Shown piece after piece: positions 21,431 to 31,899 of a stretch of DNA of 64,000 nucleotides; positions within the stretch are counted from its first letter, which is position 1; every line of letters starts with the position of its first letter. The notes beneath the pieces were generated by a model that was not told the origin of the DNA, did no database searches, and was given only the letters and a program-made list of their open reading frames with translations. The stretch is from Ganoderma boninense. Lineage: Eukaryota > Basidiomycota > Agaricomycetes > Polyporales > Polyporaceae. The translations under genes were made by a program, and so were the position numbers. The stretch covers positions 248,001 through 312,000 of the forward strand of contig CM035306.1 of assembly GCA_002900995.3 (NCBI GenBank), written 5' to 3'.

Positions 21431-24400
21431 GCGCGACGGAGGGCGTACCCCGCCGGACAGCTCGGACTCCAGCAGCCCAGACTCAGACAGTTCGGACGAT
21501 GACGGAGGGTCCGACTCATCTTCTTCCTCTGAGGGTCTGGACGACCATGACTCTCCATCGACACCGCGACGCAAATCTCCTTCCAAGCGGCGCCACGAGA
21601 AGAAGCAGCGCAAAGAGGCGCGGGAGCTTCTGAAGCTCCTGAAGCGCATCAACCTCCAGCCGCCTGCTCGGTGGGACGGTGCACCAGACCTTGATCGGTT
21701 TGATCATTGGAAGTATGAATTGAACACCTGGGCAGAGATTACGAAGGTGCCGGGCCGCCTGATTGTCAAGACAATGACGAACTATCTTAGCGGAACGGCC
21801 AGCCGCTTCTTTATGGACCATGTCGCAGCCAGGAGCTCCGAATGGTCCCTCGAGAACGTATATGATGGTCTGTTCGATTATTGCTTCCCGGACGACTTTA
21901 AGGCAATGTTACGCCATCGTCTGATGACCGCGCAGCAGGGAGATTCGCGCGTGCGTGATTATGTTCGCGAGATCGAGCACCTGGCATCACGATTCCGCGA
22001 CATTACAGAATTCCAGCTGGTACAGATTTTCTGGCAGGGCCTGAATCCCTACCTGCAAGTTGAGCTGATTGGGGAGGGCCTTGGTCCAGAGACCGCTCAG
22101 TCACTGGACAAGCTTGTGCGCAAGGCTGTGCGAAAAGAAAAGGCACATATTGCAGCGAGGAACCTGCAGCGCGAGTTCGACTCGGAGGGGCAGGTGCCTG
22201 GTCGCATTTGGGGCCTCCTTCAGAATCGAACGATGGGTCCCGCCCCATACCAGTCCCAAGAGCTTGATCTGCGCGGTCCCCCTCGGAGCCGGTATAATGG
22301 TGGTTTCATGGGACAGGAGTCCCGGCAGCGCGACAGGCAGAACTCAGGACAGGATGGAGCGAAGGAGGATCCACCGCAGAGGCATCGAACAATGCATGCG
22401 CCCGAGCGACTAGCTGAGCTCGCGAGCGGTACACCACGGTGCTTTACGTGCGAACAACCGGGTCATATCAGCCGGAATTGTCCACAGCGGCAGAGGCCAA
22501 GAGCGCCCGATGTTTCGCTTGCGGCGAGCTCTGTTTATTTCGAGCATCTGGAGAACCTTGCAGATGAGGCACGCCAGACTAGTACGACTGACATCTATTT
22601 GGGGGCAGTTGCTTTTGGCGCAGACACGGACTCTGACGAGGTTCCGATCACTGACACGCAGCCGATAGATGACAGTGTTTTGACAACCGCCGATGAGATT
22701 GTTCAGGCTGCGTTCCTGGCACATTTCGATCCTGAGGAAGCCGAGGAAGCAGGCGTGAGGGTAGCCGAACGCTTCTCATTATGGTGCACAGACACGATGA
22801 TTGCGGTCACAGACAACCTCTCCACCGTCTTGTCTAAATGTTTATTCCTCGATTCGTACGAGATCGCCGTTGATCGCCTGGCGGACAGTAACTGGTCTGC
22901 TTCGCAAGCGGTACAGGATGCCTGGCATGAGTGGGTCACGGTCCCGCCTCCCCCAGACTGGACTGCTGGGTTCCCGGATTACCGAACATGCCACAGCACT
23001 CACCCTGCATTGTATTGGCTTCGAGAGGGTGTCAGAAACGTTATGCAGACATGGTATCTGCAGCTGCATGGCCGTGGAGGGCTTTTGGCCATTCACCCGT
23101 ACAAGGATGGCTATCTCCTTGCTTCCGTTGTCACGGATTGTCAGAATTTCTTGACGCACGCAACGGTTCATGGATCGAGATTTGGCGTCGCAGGGTACGC
23201 AGCGGCTTTGCTGGATGGATACTCAGCTGAGGACCTAAAGTTCTTCGTGGATCTCGGTGAGTCCCATCGAAGCCGCCGACGGTCCCTCATGCTCAATGCG
23301 GTGCGTCCGAGTGGCCGGCGCAAGCCTCGACAACCACTGGCTTCTGAGGACACGATTCTAGCGGTGGAACGTACGGCGAAGCAGCCGAAGGACTTCAATC
23401 GTGTTATACCTAAGCCTTTAACAGTATTAGTCCATGTGAATGGCCACAGAGCGCGAGCTCTGCTCGACACGGGCTCCATGGCGGACTTCGTATCGACTAC
23501 GCTAGTAGGTCAGCTTGGCTTGAAGATGGAGGCTCTCGCAAAGCCGTTGTCCCTGCAGCTGGCTGTCCACGGATCGCGTTCAAAGATCATTCAATCTGTC
23601 ACAGTCGAGTTTGCCTACCAGGATATCAAATGTCCCCGTTGTTTCGACGTACTACTGAACCTCGACACCTATGACGTGATCCTGGGGACGCCATTCTTGT
23701 GTCAGCATCAGGTGACGATCGAGCTGAACCCCCCGCGACTGTCGATCGGCTCACCTATGCCAATGAACCTACACGGCGAATATGTGCCCGTAGTGCCCTC
23801 AGTTGCAGTAGAGGTGCTAAATGACGAGCTCGAGAGGCTCAGAGCGCAGCTGCCAGCCGAGGTGGAAGATTTGTGCCACGACGGCGCAACGGCTGAAACT
23901 CTGTTGCTGCAGGAGATCCGCAATTCGATTCGGTTGATGTATGACTGCAAGACGTACTCGCAGAGCCCGTCGAATTGCCCGAAGGCTCTGAATGCTGTAG
24001 AGTCAGCTACGAGACGAGCGTACTTGGCCTCCGGACGATGGCAGATGGCCTCTGGAGGGAATGCTTTATCAAGGCTCATCCTGTGGACACCCTCGATGAC
24101 CGAGGATTATATACGCATCAGTACCATTTTGGCCAAGCGTGAGTACAGCCCAAACACTCACAAGCTCGCGGCGTCGCTCCCAGCCATTAACAGCATCCTG
24201 TGGAATGTTCATGTACCGCACACCTTATTCGCAACGCTGGATGGGGCGACAGCCAGTTTCGCGCTTCCTCAAGGAGACATCAACGGTCAGACGACGTACC
24301 GTACTATGTCGAACAATATCTTCTCGGCCGAATCAGCCACGATGGCATACTTCTCAATGATCACCGTGGCGGGACTGCCTCTCGAGGGCAGCGCGGTCGC

Positions 24401-24617
24401 CAGGATTACCAAGACGGCCGCCACAACGGCGGCACTACTGGCGGGTTTTGAGGAGCTTCCAGAAAACCGAGGTCCGACAACTCCATGGCGGAGGACGCCG
24501 CGTCCACGGTTGACGAGGAACCTAGGCACTGTGAGGAAGGAGACGGAGATCAGCAACAGTCGCCTTCTTCCAACGAGTTTAAAACGTACTTCTTTTGAAG
24601 ATGAGGGACACTTTTAG
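21405..24617 (+). CDS. Retrotransposon Gag-protease polyprotein, C-terminal part
   Basis: Frame open from 21405 (first ATG 21720) to 24617. Order of domains: Ser/Asp-rich linker; retrotransposon Gag (LFDYCFPDDFKAMLRHRL ... RDYVREIEHLASRF ... IFWQGLNPYLQ); CCHC zinc knuckle CFTCEQPGHISRNC near residue 240 from that ATG; a 270-residue spacer; and a retropepsin-like protease with the active-site DTGS in ARALLDTGSMADFVS and the flap-side DVILGTPFL. The final 270 residues show no RT, RNase H or integrase motif. The coding capacity is thus structural plus protease only, as in non-autonomous Gypsy-derived elements. Confidence 0.88.
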   Translation: MWASTDGGGRDGGRTPPDSSDSSSPDSDSSDDDGGSDSSSSSEGLDDHDSPSTPRRKSPSKRRHEKKQRKEARELLKLLKRINLQPPARWDGAPDLDRFDHWKYELNTWAEITKVPGRLIVKTMTNYLSGTASRFFMDHVAARSSEWSLENVYDGLFDYCFPDDFKAMLRHRLMTAQQGDSRVRDYVREIEHLASRFRDITEFQLVQIFWQGLNPYLQVELIGEGLGPETAQSLDKLVRKAVRKEKAHIAARNLQREFDSEGQVPGRIWGLLQNRTMGPAPYQSQELDLRGPPRSRYNGGFMGQESRQRDRQNSGQDGAKEDPPQRHRTMHAPERLAELASGTPRCFTCEQPGHISRNCPQRQRPRAPDVSLAASSVYFEHLENLADEARQTSTTDIYLGAVAFGADTDSDEVPITDTQPIDDSVLTTADEIVQAAFLAHFDPEEAEEAGVRVAERFSLWCTDTMIAVTDNLSTVLSKCLFLDSYEIAVDRLADSNWSASQAVQDAWHEWVTVPPPPDWTAGFPDYRTCHSTHPALYWLREGVRNVMQTWYLQLHGRGGLLAIHPYKDGYLLASVVTDCQNFLTHATVHGSRFGVAGYAAALLDGYSAEDLKFFVDLGESHRSRRRSLMLNAVRPSGRRKPRQPLASEDTILAVERTAKQPKDFNRVIPKPLTVLVHVNGHRARALLDTGSMADFVSTTLVGQLGLKMEALAKPLSLQLAVHGSRSKIIQSVTVEFAYQDIKCPRCFDVLLNLDTYDVILGTPFLCQHQVTIELNPPRLSIGSPMPMNLHGEYVPVVPSVAVEVLNDELERLRAQLPAEVEDLCHDGATAETLLLQEIRNSIRLMYDCKTYSQSPSNCPKALNAVESATRRAYLASGRWQMASGGNALSRLILWTPSMTEDYIRISTILAKREYSPNTHKLAASLPAINSILWNVHVPHTLFATLDGATASFALPQGDINGQTTYRTMSNNIFSAESATMAYFSMITVAGLPLEGSAVARITKTAATTAALLAGFEELPENRGPTTPWRRTPRPRLTRNLGTVRKETEISNSRLLPTSLKRTSFEDEGHF

Positions 24618-24674
24618 AGGGTCGGAGGTGCGCTGGTGGGAGTAGGCCTTCTTGCAGAAGCCCTGGAGGGCGAC

Positions 24675-25083
24675 TGTAAGGGGACCAGCGCTTCCTCCTT
24701 CCCCTTTCGGCAGTTTCCTTTCCTTTACTATTAGTATTCGCCGGCACGTCCGTGCCGGCTTCCCGTTCCGGTATTGCTGCGGACTCTCGTCCGCCTCTCT
24801 TTCTCTCCACTTCTCTCCACTCATCCTACCCTATTTTCCTTCTTGCTTACTTTCTCTCTCTCTTACTGGCTAGACCTAGTTTTCATTGCTTACGTCACCT
24901 AGACTAGACTTCAGGTATATAGACCTGTACTCGGGGCTCGGATGCCCCAGCGCTCGAGATATCGAGACCTTCCCTACTCCCTCGCGTCTCGACGCTCTCC
25001 CGTGTGCACTCTTCCCCGCTCGACTCTCTCGCTCATCGACATATCGACCTACGCGACCGAAGACGAGCGCCGAGTGCCTCACA
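24675..25083 (+). repeat. 3' LTR (409 bp)
   Basis: Same length as the 5' LTR and no difference seen on reading; followed by AGGAC at 25084-25088. Confidence 0.95.
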
Positions 25084-25088
25084 AGGAC
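25084..25088. repeat. Target-site duplication AGGAC (right)
   Basis: Second copy of the 5-bp target; the dioxygenase frame resumes at 25089. Confidence 0.92.
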
Positions 25089-26320
25089 ACGCCCCGCAGC
25101 CAGTCCATGTTCGGCTCCCTCGTCGTCGTCTTCCCCACTGCGCACCAGGGCGGCGCGCTCGTCCTCCGGCACAAGGACGACCAGTTCACGTTCGACGCTG
25201 CCGCGCTGCTCGCGGGGCGCATGAGCAGCATCGCGTACGTCGCATTCTTCAGCGACGTCGAGCACGAGGTCGCCCCCGTCCTCTCCGGCCACCGCCTTAC
25301 GCTCACGTACAACCTCTACTATGAGACGCGGACGAGCACCCCCGCGCCATCAAGCGGCCTCGAGGTGCTACAGCCCCCGAACGCAAGCACATCCGTCATC
25401 AAGGTTGCGCTCGCAGCGGTCTTGGATGCCCCGACGTTCATGCCGGAGGGCGGGATGCTGGGCTTCGGGCTGCGCCACGCGTATCCGATCCCGAAGGTAT
25501 GGACGCGCGGCATGACCAGCCCGCTGAAGAGCCTGCGTGCGTGGCTGAAGGGCAGCGATGCGGCGCTATTCGCGGCGTGCACCGAGCTCGGGGTGAAGCC
25601 GCGTCTGCGCCTCGTCTGCAGGGGGCTCGGGTACGACGACGACGACGACGCGAACGAGGTGGTGCTCGACCGGATGGTGGAGCTCGGGGACTACGTCGAG
25701 AGCACAGAGGAGGTACTCGAGGCGCGCGGCGGGGTCCGCATGACCAGCTATGAGTTCACGGGGGACGCGCAGAACCCATGGGAGTGTGCGATGAGCGACT
25801 ATGGAGATGTACTCACCGTCCACTGGCTGACAAAGGCCAGCTCCAGAGACGGTCCGAGGTCTGCGTTCGTTGCGTATGGAAATGAGGCCTCTTTGGACTG
25901 GTTGTACACCGGTGTTTGCCTTCTGGTGCAGATCGGGCCACACGAGAATCGGTCTGGAGGAGGAGATGCATGAAGAGAAGAGGAGTTAGGACGACGACGG
26001 GTTCGAGGTTGGTGAAGACGAGGATGGAGACTGTCAAGAACGGCGTGTAATAGGATATACAGCGTACATGCAAGTGAACACTCACATTGCAGAGCTTCCC
26101 TTGTGGAAGGGAGAGAAGGCAGGCTCCTAGTCTCATACCAACAACGTCCACGATATCATGATCCGCGTGAAAAGGAGTTGCGTCGAACCTATGAAAGCTG
26201 GCGCAATCCGCCGACAGACGGGATGCATATGAAATGCGTGCTAACTAGAATCTTCATGTTCCCAACATTATCGTACACTGTCAGACCTTCTTGCACTCGC
26301 AGAGCGTTCTGTACCTCCGT

Positions 26321-28130
26321 TCATACGTGCCCCGAGACAGGCAGCGGGCGATACTTCTCCTCCAGGAACTTGATCTCGTCCTCAGTCAGTTTCACGTTCA
26401 GCGAACCGAGGATGTCTTCGAGGTTCGCGAGGCTCGTCGTGCCCACAATCGGTGCAGACACGTGCGGCTTCGCAAGCACCCACGCCATCGATATCTGCGC
26501 CATGCTCACGCCCTTCTTCTTCGCCAGCTCCTCCACGCTGCCAGCGCAAGCCGTTCAGCTCAAGCCAGATGGATGGAACAGGGCAGAGGAAGGAGGGGAT
26601 CGGGCAGGGAACGGACAGCGCACCTCGTCCGGACAGCCGGCACGATGTCGTTCTCGTGCCGTGAAAGCATCCTGTCCGACTTCCCTCGGGTCGTCTCAGC
26701 GCCGATGGGCCGGGTCAGCAGTCCACGGCCGAGGGGCGACCATGGGATTGAGCCCACGCCGAAGAGCTGAAGGTGGTCAGCCTGATGGACAACAACCGCT
26801 CCTCAGATGATAAGAGTACTGTACCTTCAACGTAGGGAACATTTCGCGCTCCTCCTCACGGTAGATCAAGCTGTAGTGGTTTTGCATGGAGATGAAGGGC
26901 GTGAGATTGTGCGTGAGGGCGTAGTCTGTGAGTGGGATTGTGAGCGGTGGCATCCGCCTGCATGACATTGATGAGACGCACTTTGCATCTGGTGGACTGG
27001 AGCCCTCACGACAGTCAAGACGGGATGCGAGTCCAAAAAGGATATATGCTCACATTGGTACGCGTGGCATGAGCTCATACCAATGTACCTAACGTATCCG
27101 GCTTGTACGACATCGTGGAGTGCTTGCATCTATGCAAGCTTCAATGTCACGCACAATATCGCTCGGTTTGGTGGCTTACAGTCTCCTCGATTGGCGTAGT
27201 GTAATCGAAGCGATGGCCTGAAATACATATTTCCAGCAGAGACGTCAGAGAGATCATGTCGGGGGCTCACATTGCAAAACGTCGATGTAGTCGAGTTGCA
27301 GGCGCTTCAAGCTGGCCTTGACCGAATCGAAAATGTGCTGTGATATGACCATCATGGTCAGCTGCTGCTCGATCGACGATATGCCTGCAATATGGCAATC
27401 GTGCTCGTGTGTTGCTCGATCCAGGCTCATCAGGACAATGTTCCGCGCATCTCCCTCATGCCAAAATCAGTGTGCCTCTGCGCAGCACTGCGCTGAGATC
27501 ACAGAGACAAACTATCTTCACGACGGAGAAAGAACAGCCCGAGCGCACCTTGCGATTCAGTCCGTGTTGGTTGATGATCCCTGAATCCTCTGGATTGCCG
27601 TCGAGGCGAGCACCTTCCTTGGCAATGGGGAAGTAGACCTGATATGTGCGATCAGGAATGGATACGGTCCGGAAGGGCGCATATATGCGCACCTTTGTGA
27701 GGATGACAAGCTCGTCGCGCGGGAGGTCGAGCTTCTTGATCGCGTTCCCGAGGATGATCTCGGATTGGCCGTGCGAGTAGATCTGCAGAAAAACGCTCAG
27801 AGACGGACCTCGTTATCGCGATGTAGCCACGCTCACGTTGGCAGTGTCAAACGTCGTGATGCCATGGTCATATCTGGAGCAAGGGGAGTTCTAGGCGCAT
27901 ACAGCCGGCACTATATGGTCTTACGCACGCAAATTTGATGTGTTTGATCGCCTCTTCCTCCGGGAGAACCCACTCTTGCCAGCGCGGGTCGCCGTAGGAC
28001 ATGCATCCAAGGATGATCTTCGAGATCTTGAGACCCGAGTTTCCAAGGCGGACTGGGGGCAAGGTCAGCCCGAGATCTAGGGAGCAGCGGCAACCCACAT
28101 ACCATACGGCATCTTCGTGGTGGTCGACAT
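26321..28130 (-). CDS. Aldo-keto reductase AKR-C
   Basis: Complete, 12 exons: 28130-28103, 28052-27929, 27873-27837, 27782-27693, 27638-27549, 27337-27271, 27217-27180, 27129-27054, 26996-26982, 26925-26825, 26766-26624, 26537-26321; 341 aa with consistent phases. NADPH-dependent reductase of the aryl-alcohol-dehydrogenase-like group (carbonyl to alcohol); natural substrate unknown. Tetrad D60, Y65, K93, H147 present; RLGNSGLKISKIILGCMSYGD opens the barrel and SLNVKLTEDEIKFLEE closes the C-terminus. Exon 9 is a 15-nt microexon coding FHQMQ. Closest neighbour by sequence is AKR-E, with which it shares a promoter block. Convergent with the disrupted dioxygenase A. Confidence 0.92.
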
Positions 28131-28207
28131 CGCTGGTGCTCCTTGTTAGGTCGATGGTGGTTGGGCAGGTAGAGTGTGGGTGGGCCAGAGCGGCGTGGTG
28201 GGACCCC

Positions 28208-28214
28208 TTATATA
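28208..28214 (-). promoter_or_regulatory. TATA box of AKR-C
   Basis: CTATATAAGGGG on the minus strand, about 80 nt upstream of the ATG at 28130. Confidence 0.55.
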
Positions 28215-28245
28215 GTCCCCACATTCGCGAACTGTGCTTATAATA

Positions 28246-28324
28246 GCACAAGGAGTTACCCACTGCACGTCCCGGGGCTCGATAATCAGACTCGAGAGCC
28301 AGTTGCCTACCAGAGTGATTTGTG
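28246..28324 (-). promoter_or_regulatory. Conserved upstream block shared by AKR-C and AKR-E
   Basis: On the minus strand CACAAATCACTCTGGTAGGC, CTGATTATCGAGCCCC and GTGGGTAACTCC occur in the same order as at 37190-37260 before AKR-E, with a small indel between. It lies just upstream of the TATA box, where activator sites would be expected. No known fungal motif is assigned. Confidence 0.6.
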
Positions 28325-28804
28325 TGCCTCACCGCCTCTGCCGCCCTCTGTAACTCCCCTGCCCTCGGTGCCATTCCCATCCCTCGGATCCAGCCAGGTT
28401 CCCCGCTGCATCCACGCGGCGTGGTTGCCGGCATGACGAGTCCGTGACAGGGGCGGCCCACGAGGTCGAGTCATGGGTCATTTGGAAGCGAAGGCTCGGT
28501 CCAGCCAGGACAGCGATAACATTTTTGATTTGGTGGAGAGATGGGAGAGTAAGGACAAGATTCGCTTGGCGCTGGCAGCTGGTCTGGGTCAGCCTGCTCG
28601 GCACGCACCAACCACTTCCACAAGACCGTGACGGACGTGACCCGTGTACAGGCGAGAACGCGAACCGTCACGCCGTGACTTTAGGCGTTTCATTGTCATC
28701 GCGTCATTCTGACAATGCCAATTTACCGTCCTCGTTTTGCGATCCCCGCCCACCTCCCCACAGCCACTAATTACCTCCCCGATCGACCACCTCCAGCCAC
28801 CTCC
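28325..28804. other. Divergent intergenic region AKR-C / BTB 3
   Basis: About 0.5 kb between divergently transcribed genes; must hold the BTB 3 promoter. No gene recognised. Confidence 0.4.
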
Positions 28805-29912
28805 ATGTCCAGTGAATCGGCACCATCTCGCAAACGAGCTCGCGTAGACAGCACTTCAAATCTGCCAGCATCCCACCTGCGGAGGGATGATGACGTATGG
28901 TTGTCCGACGGCAGCATCGTCATCGTCGCAGCCGACAACGTCGCCTTCCGGGTCCACAAGAGCACCTTGTCCCTCCGGTCAGAAATATTCAGAGACCTCT
29001 TCTCCCTCCCCAATGCCGATGAAGCCACTGCAGAAACCATGGATGGATGCCCGGTCGTTCGGGTCAGCGACTCATCCAGCGACATGCGCCACCTCCTCCT
29101 CGTTCTTTGTTGCGGAAAGAAGTATGTCGCTGCGTCGTCCAGCTTCTCTTCTTTCCACCTCTCTTACGCCTTCACTGCACAGCTATTACCACGATGGCGA
29201 TGCGCTACTTGCTGTCCAGTTTGAGACCCTCGCCTCTCTTGTCCGAATGGCCCACAAATACGCCGTGCAAGACATCCTCGACCACGCACTCTCCCGCCTC
29301 AAGAAATACTACACCAACGACCTCGCAGAATGGCAAGACGCTGACACCCGCGCCTGCTACCTCGCAGCGAAGGACCACCACGCCATAACAGTCGTCCAAC
29401 TCGCTCGGCTGACGAACACCCCATCCCTCCTCCCGACCGCATTCCTCCTATGCACGAAGCTCCTGGCCACCTGGGCGGTGGTGAAACGCGGCGTCCCAGT
29501 CGCGCTGGGGGTCTCCTCCCTCCCCGTGACCGACCAGCTCGCGCTCATCTCCGCACGAGAGTACCTGCTGCACCTGTGCTCTGAGCGCATGCTCCGCCTC
29601 CTCGCAGCCGCCCCATGCGCGGCATGCACGATGCGAGCGGCCTGCAGTTTCGCCAGGGAAGGCCCGCTGTCCTTGATTCGCGGGGGCAATGCGTTTCCGG
29701 GCCCTGCGCTTTTCCGCCGGGACGTGCTGCAGCCTATGGCCGCGACGTTCTGGGGCGACCATTGGCATGTGTTCTGTTCCAAATGTCGGGAGGCTCTCAT
29801 CAGGGTGGACGAAAGGGAGTCGAAGTGGGTATGGGGCAGGCTGCCGAACATATTCGGAGTGAAGCTCGACCAGGAGAGTTGGCCGAGTCTTCCGGCGGCG
29901 AGTGGGACATGA
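28805..29912 (+). CDS. BTB/POZ-domain protein 3
   Basis: Two exons, 28805-29121 and 29183-29912; 348 aa. Start chosen at MSSESAPSRKRARVD because the paralogues begin with the same short basic leader; an in-frame ATG at 28715 would add 30 residues. BTB core VWLSDGSIVIVAADNVAFRVHKSTLSLRS, FRDLFSLP, then YYHDGDALLAVQFETLASLVRMAHKYAVQDILDHALSRLKKYYT after the shared-position intron. C-terminal Cys motifs CAACTMRAAC and CSKCREAL, ending LPNIFGVKLDQESW. A MITE begins 14 bp after the stop codon, so the 3' UTR is made of transposon sequence. Confidence 0.86.
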
Positions 29913-29925
29913 GACTGGCGTTAAG

Positions 29926-30691
29926 TACAGCCCTTTCCCGGTCCGAAATTGATGGCCGCGCGCGTCTCTGCGCGGAAAAAATCGAAAATTGCGAAAATTC
30001 ATAACCACAGGTTGCGAGGCATGTGGTGCCAGGAATCAGTGTGTAACAGTCTCAGAATGAGCTCGAAAGCATGCACGAACTTGAATCATGAGCAGGGAGC
30101 AAGTTACTCACGAGATAGACACGAATCGTCACCAGGCGCGAAACTCAGGTCTCTGCTTTGGTTGGGCACAGTTAGAGCGGATTTTTCGCTCAACGCCACA
30201 ACTGAGGTATCTCTTAAACATTACGTGTCGTATAAAGTAACAATTTGGCCACTGTGGTTGAAGGATGGGTGAAAGTCGACCGGTCGACTTTCCTTCGGGA
30301 TAAGCGCCGGTACGTCGTCGAGGAAGCCATCGCGTTTGACACCATACAGCCATCCTATGGTCTAAAATGTAATTCAAAAAATCTTCAATGAGCGAAAGTA
30401 TTGATTTGACACCTGTAAAGCTCGATCCCTGAAAAGGAACCGCTCTCTTGCTTCACACAACGCTGAACTCGGGCTGGATGACGAGAAGTGCTCTGAGTGC
30501 TCCAACTCGCGTGCTTTCCACTTCCCTTGTTCTATAATGCATCAATACATGCATAAAGACGCTATATGTATAGAATACAAGGGTGTAAGAGGTGTGAATC
30601 ATCCCTACTTTGTACCTCATGAATTTTCGCATTTTGTTTATTTTTTTCCGCGCAGAGACGCGCGCGGCCATCAATTTCGGAAAGGGCTGTA
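29926..30691. mobile_element. MITE, 766 bp, long terminal inverted repeats with TA ends
   Basis: The left end TACAGCCCTTTCC...GAAATTGATGGCCGCGCGCG and the right end read inverted are the same for about 70 nt, apart from four extra bases on the left and a few changes further in (both include GTCTCTGCGCGGAAAAAA and GCGAAAATTCAT). Outer dinucleotides are TA on both sides, as for Tc1/mariner-type insertion. The interior codes for nothing recognisable. It fills most of the space between BTB 3 (stop 29912) and BTB 4 (ATG 30741). Confidence 0.85.
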
Positions 30692-30740
30692 TTCTATCAT
30701 CACCGAGGTCCGACTACCAGCCCCACCCGACCACAAAGTC

Positions 30741-31899
30741 ATGTCCTCCGGATCCGATGGCCCTCGATCTAGCAAGCGTACACGCGTCGACGAAGAAGAC
30801 GGACCTCCAATTCTCCAAAGAGACGAGGACGTATGGCTCTCGGACGGGAACATTGTCGTCATCGCCGCAAACACAGTCGCCTTCCGCGTCCACAAGAGTA
30901 TCTTATCCCTTCGTTCCGAAGTCTTCTCCGACCTTTTCTCTCTCCCGGATGCCGCGAATGCGACCACTGCGCCGGAGGAGACAATGGATGGGTATCCCGT
31001 TGTCCACGTCAGCGACTCGCCAGACGACATCCGCCGCCTCCTCTTGGTCCTTTGCTGTGGCAAGAAGTGAGTCCGGCCTACTGCGGCACACCCGCGCCGC
31101 CTCTACTTTCAGCTACCTGACAATTCATTCTCACCCACGAACACCCGCTCTCAGCTACTACTACAACCGGGACGTGCTCGTCCCCGTCCCCTTCGCGGTC
31201 CTCGCCTCGCTCATCCGCATGGCCCACAAGTACGCCATCCAAGACGTCCTCGCCGACGCGCTCTCCCGCCTGCAGCGCTTCTACACGAACGACCTCTCCC
31301 TCTGGCAGGACCCCGACGCGCGCGCGCGATACGTCACCGCGGCCCCCCAAGACGCCCCCGTTGCTGTTGAGCTCGCCCGCCTGACCAACACTCCGCAGCT
31401 CCTACCGGCCGCGCTGCTGGTATGCGTCGGGCTCGTCGAAAGCTACTCCGCGGGGAAAGATGGCGACCCCGGCTCCTCGCACGTCGCGAACCTCTCCGTC
31501 CTGGACCAGGCGTGCCTCGTGCACGCGAAGGAGTTCCTGACGCAGGCGTGCGCGACGCGCGTGCTGCACCTCGTCGCCGCCGTGCCGTGTGCGAGCTGCC
31601 CGTCGCGGAGGACGTGCGCTGCGTCGAAGGAGGCGCTGCTGGATGTGTTCCGGGAATCGGAGGACGTGTATGGCCTACGGGTCCGGTACATCTCGGGCGA
31701 GCATGCGCTGAAGCCGCTCGCAAAGGAGGTGTGGCATGGCAACGGCTGGCAGAGGATCTGCGAGGGTTGCCAGGAGGCGCTTGCGAAGATGGATGTGAAG
31801 GGCATGAAGGCCTTATGGTCGACGCTGCCGTCTGTGTTCAAGGTGGAAATTGACAAGGACGTTTGGTCGAGCGGTGCGGCGTCCGGGGAGAACCAGTAA
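30741..31899 (+). CDS. BTB/POZ-domain protein 4
   Basis: Two exons, 30741-31066 and 31155-31899; 356 aa. Leader MSSGSDGPRSSKRTRVDEED, BTB core VWLSDGNIVVIAANTVAFRVHKSILSLRS, FSDLFSLP, then YYYNRDVLVPVPFAVLASLIRMAHKYAIQDVLADAL. C-terminal CASCPSRRTC, CEGCQEAL and ending LPSVFKVEIDKDVW. The ATG lies only 49 bp after the MITE end, so the promoter or 5' UTR must include MITE sequence or start within it. Tandem with BTB 3 in the same orientation. Confidence 0.87.

Larger units (their letters stand above)
19209..25083 (+). mobile_element. Non-autonomous LTR retrotransposon, 5875 bp, Gag-protease only
   Basis: Two 409-bp LTRs (19209-19617, 24675-25083) beginning TGTAAGGGGACC and ending GTGCCTCACA read as identical. 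Flanks carry the 5-bp target duplication AGGAC (19204-19208 and 25084-25088), and the homologous gene at 35.55 kb is an empty site with one AGGAC. The interior encodes a Gag polyprotein with a CCHC knuckle and a retropepsin domain of Ty3/Gypsy character; no reverse transcriptase, RNase H or integrase is present in any frame. No clear tRNA-complementary primer site follows the left LTR. Identical LTRs imply a very recent insertion, driven in trans by another element. Confidence 0.93.
18646..25973 (+). pseudogene. 2-oxoglutarate/Fe(II) dioxygenase A, disrupted by LTR retrotransposon
   Basis: Exons 18646-18779, 18839-19110, 19177-19208, then, after the 5.9-kb insertion, 25089-25973. Host parts join in phase to 440 codons with no other lesion. 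The fold is the prolyl-4-hydroxylase-like 2OG-oxygenase family: H144 and D146 in FKPHKD, distal H205 in DVEHEV and 2OG-binding R215 in SGHRLTLTYNL, the last two the usual ten residues apart. The retroelement enters immediately after the D146 codon, so a transcript would lack the distal His and Arg. Substrate unknown. Copy B (36089-34668, inverted) provides the empty site. Confidence 0.9.

Noticed and set aside
24942..25088. Dioxygenase start codon at 24942
   Set aside because: That ATG lies inside the right LTR; the reading frame entering the dioxygenase from it is a by-product of the insertion, not the native start at 18646.
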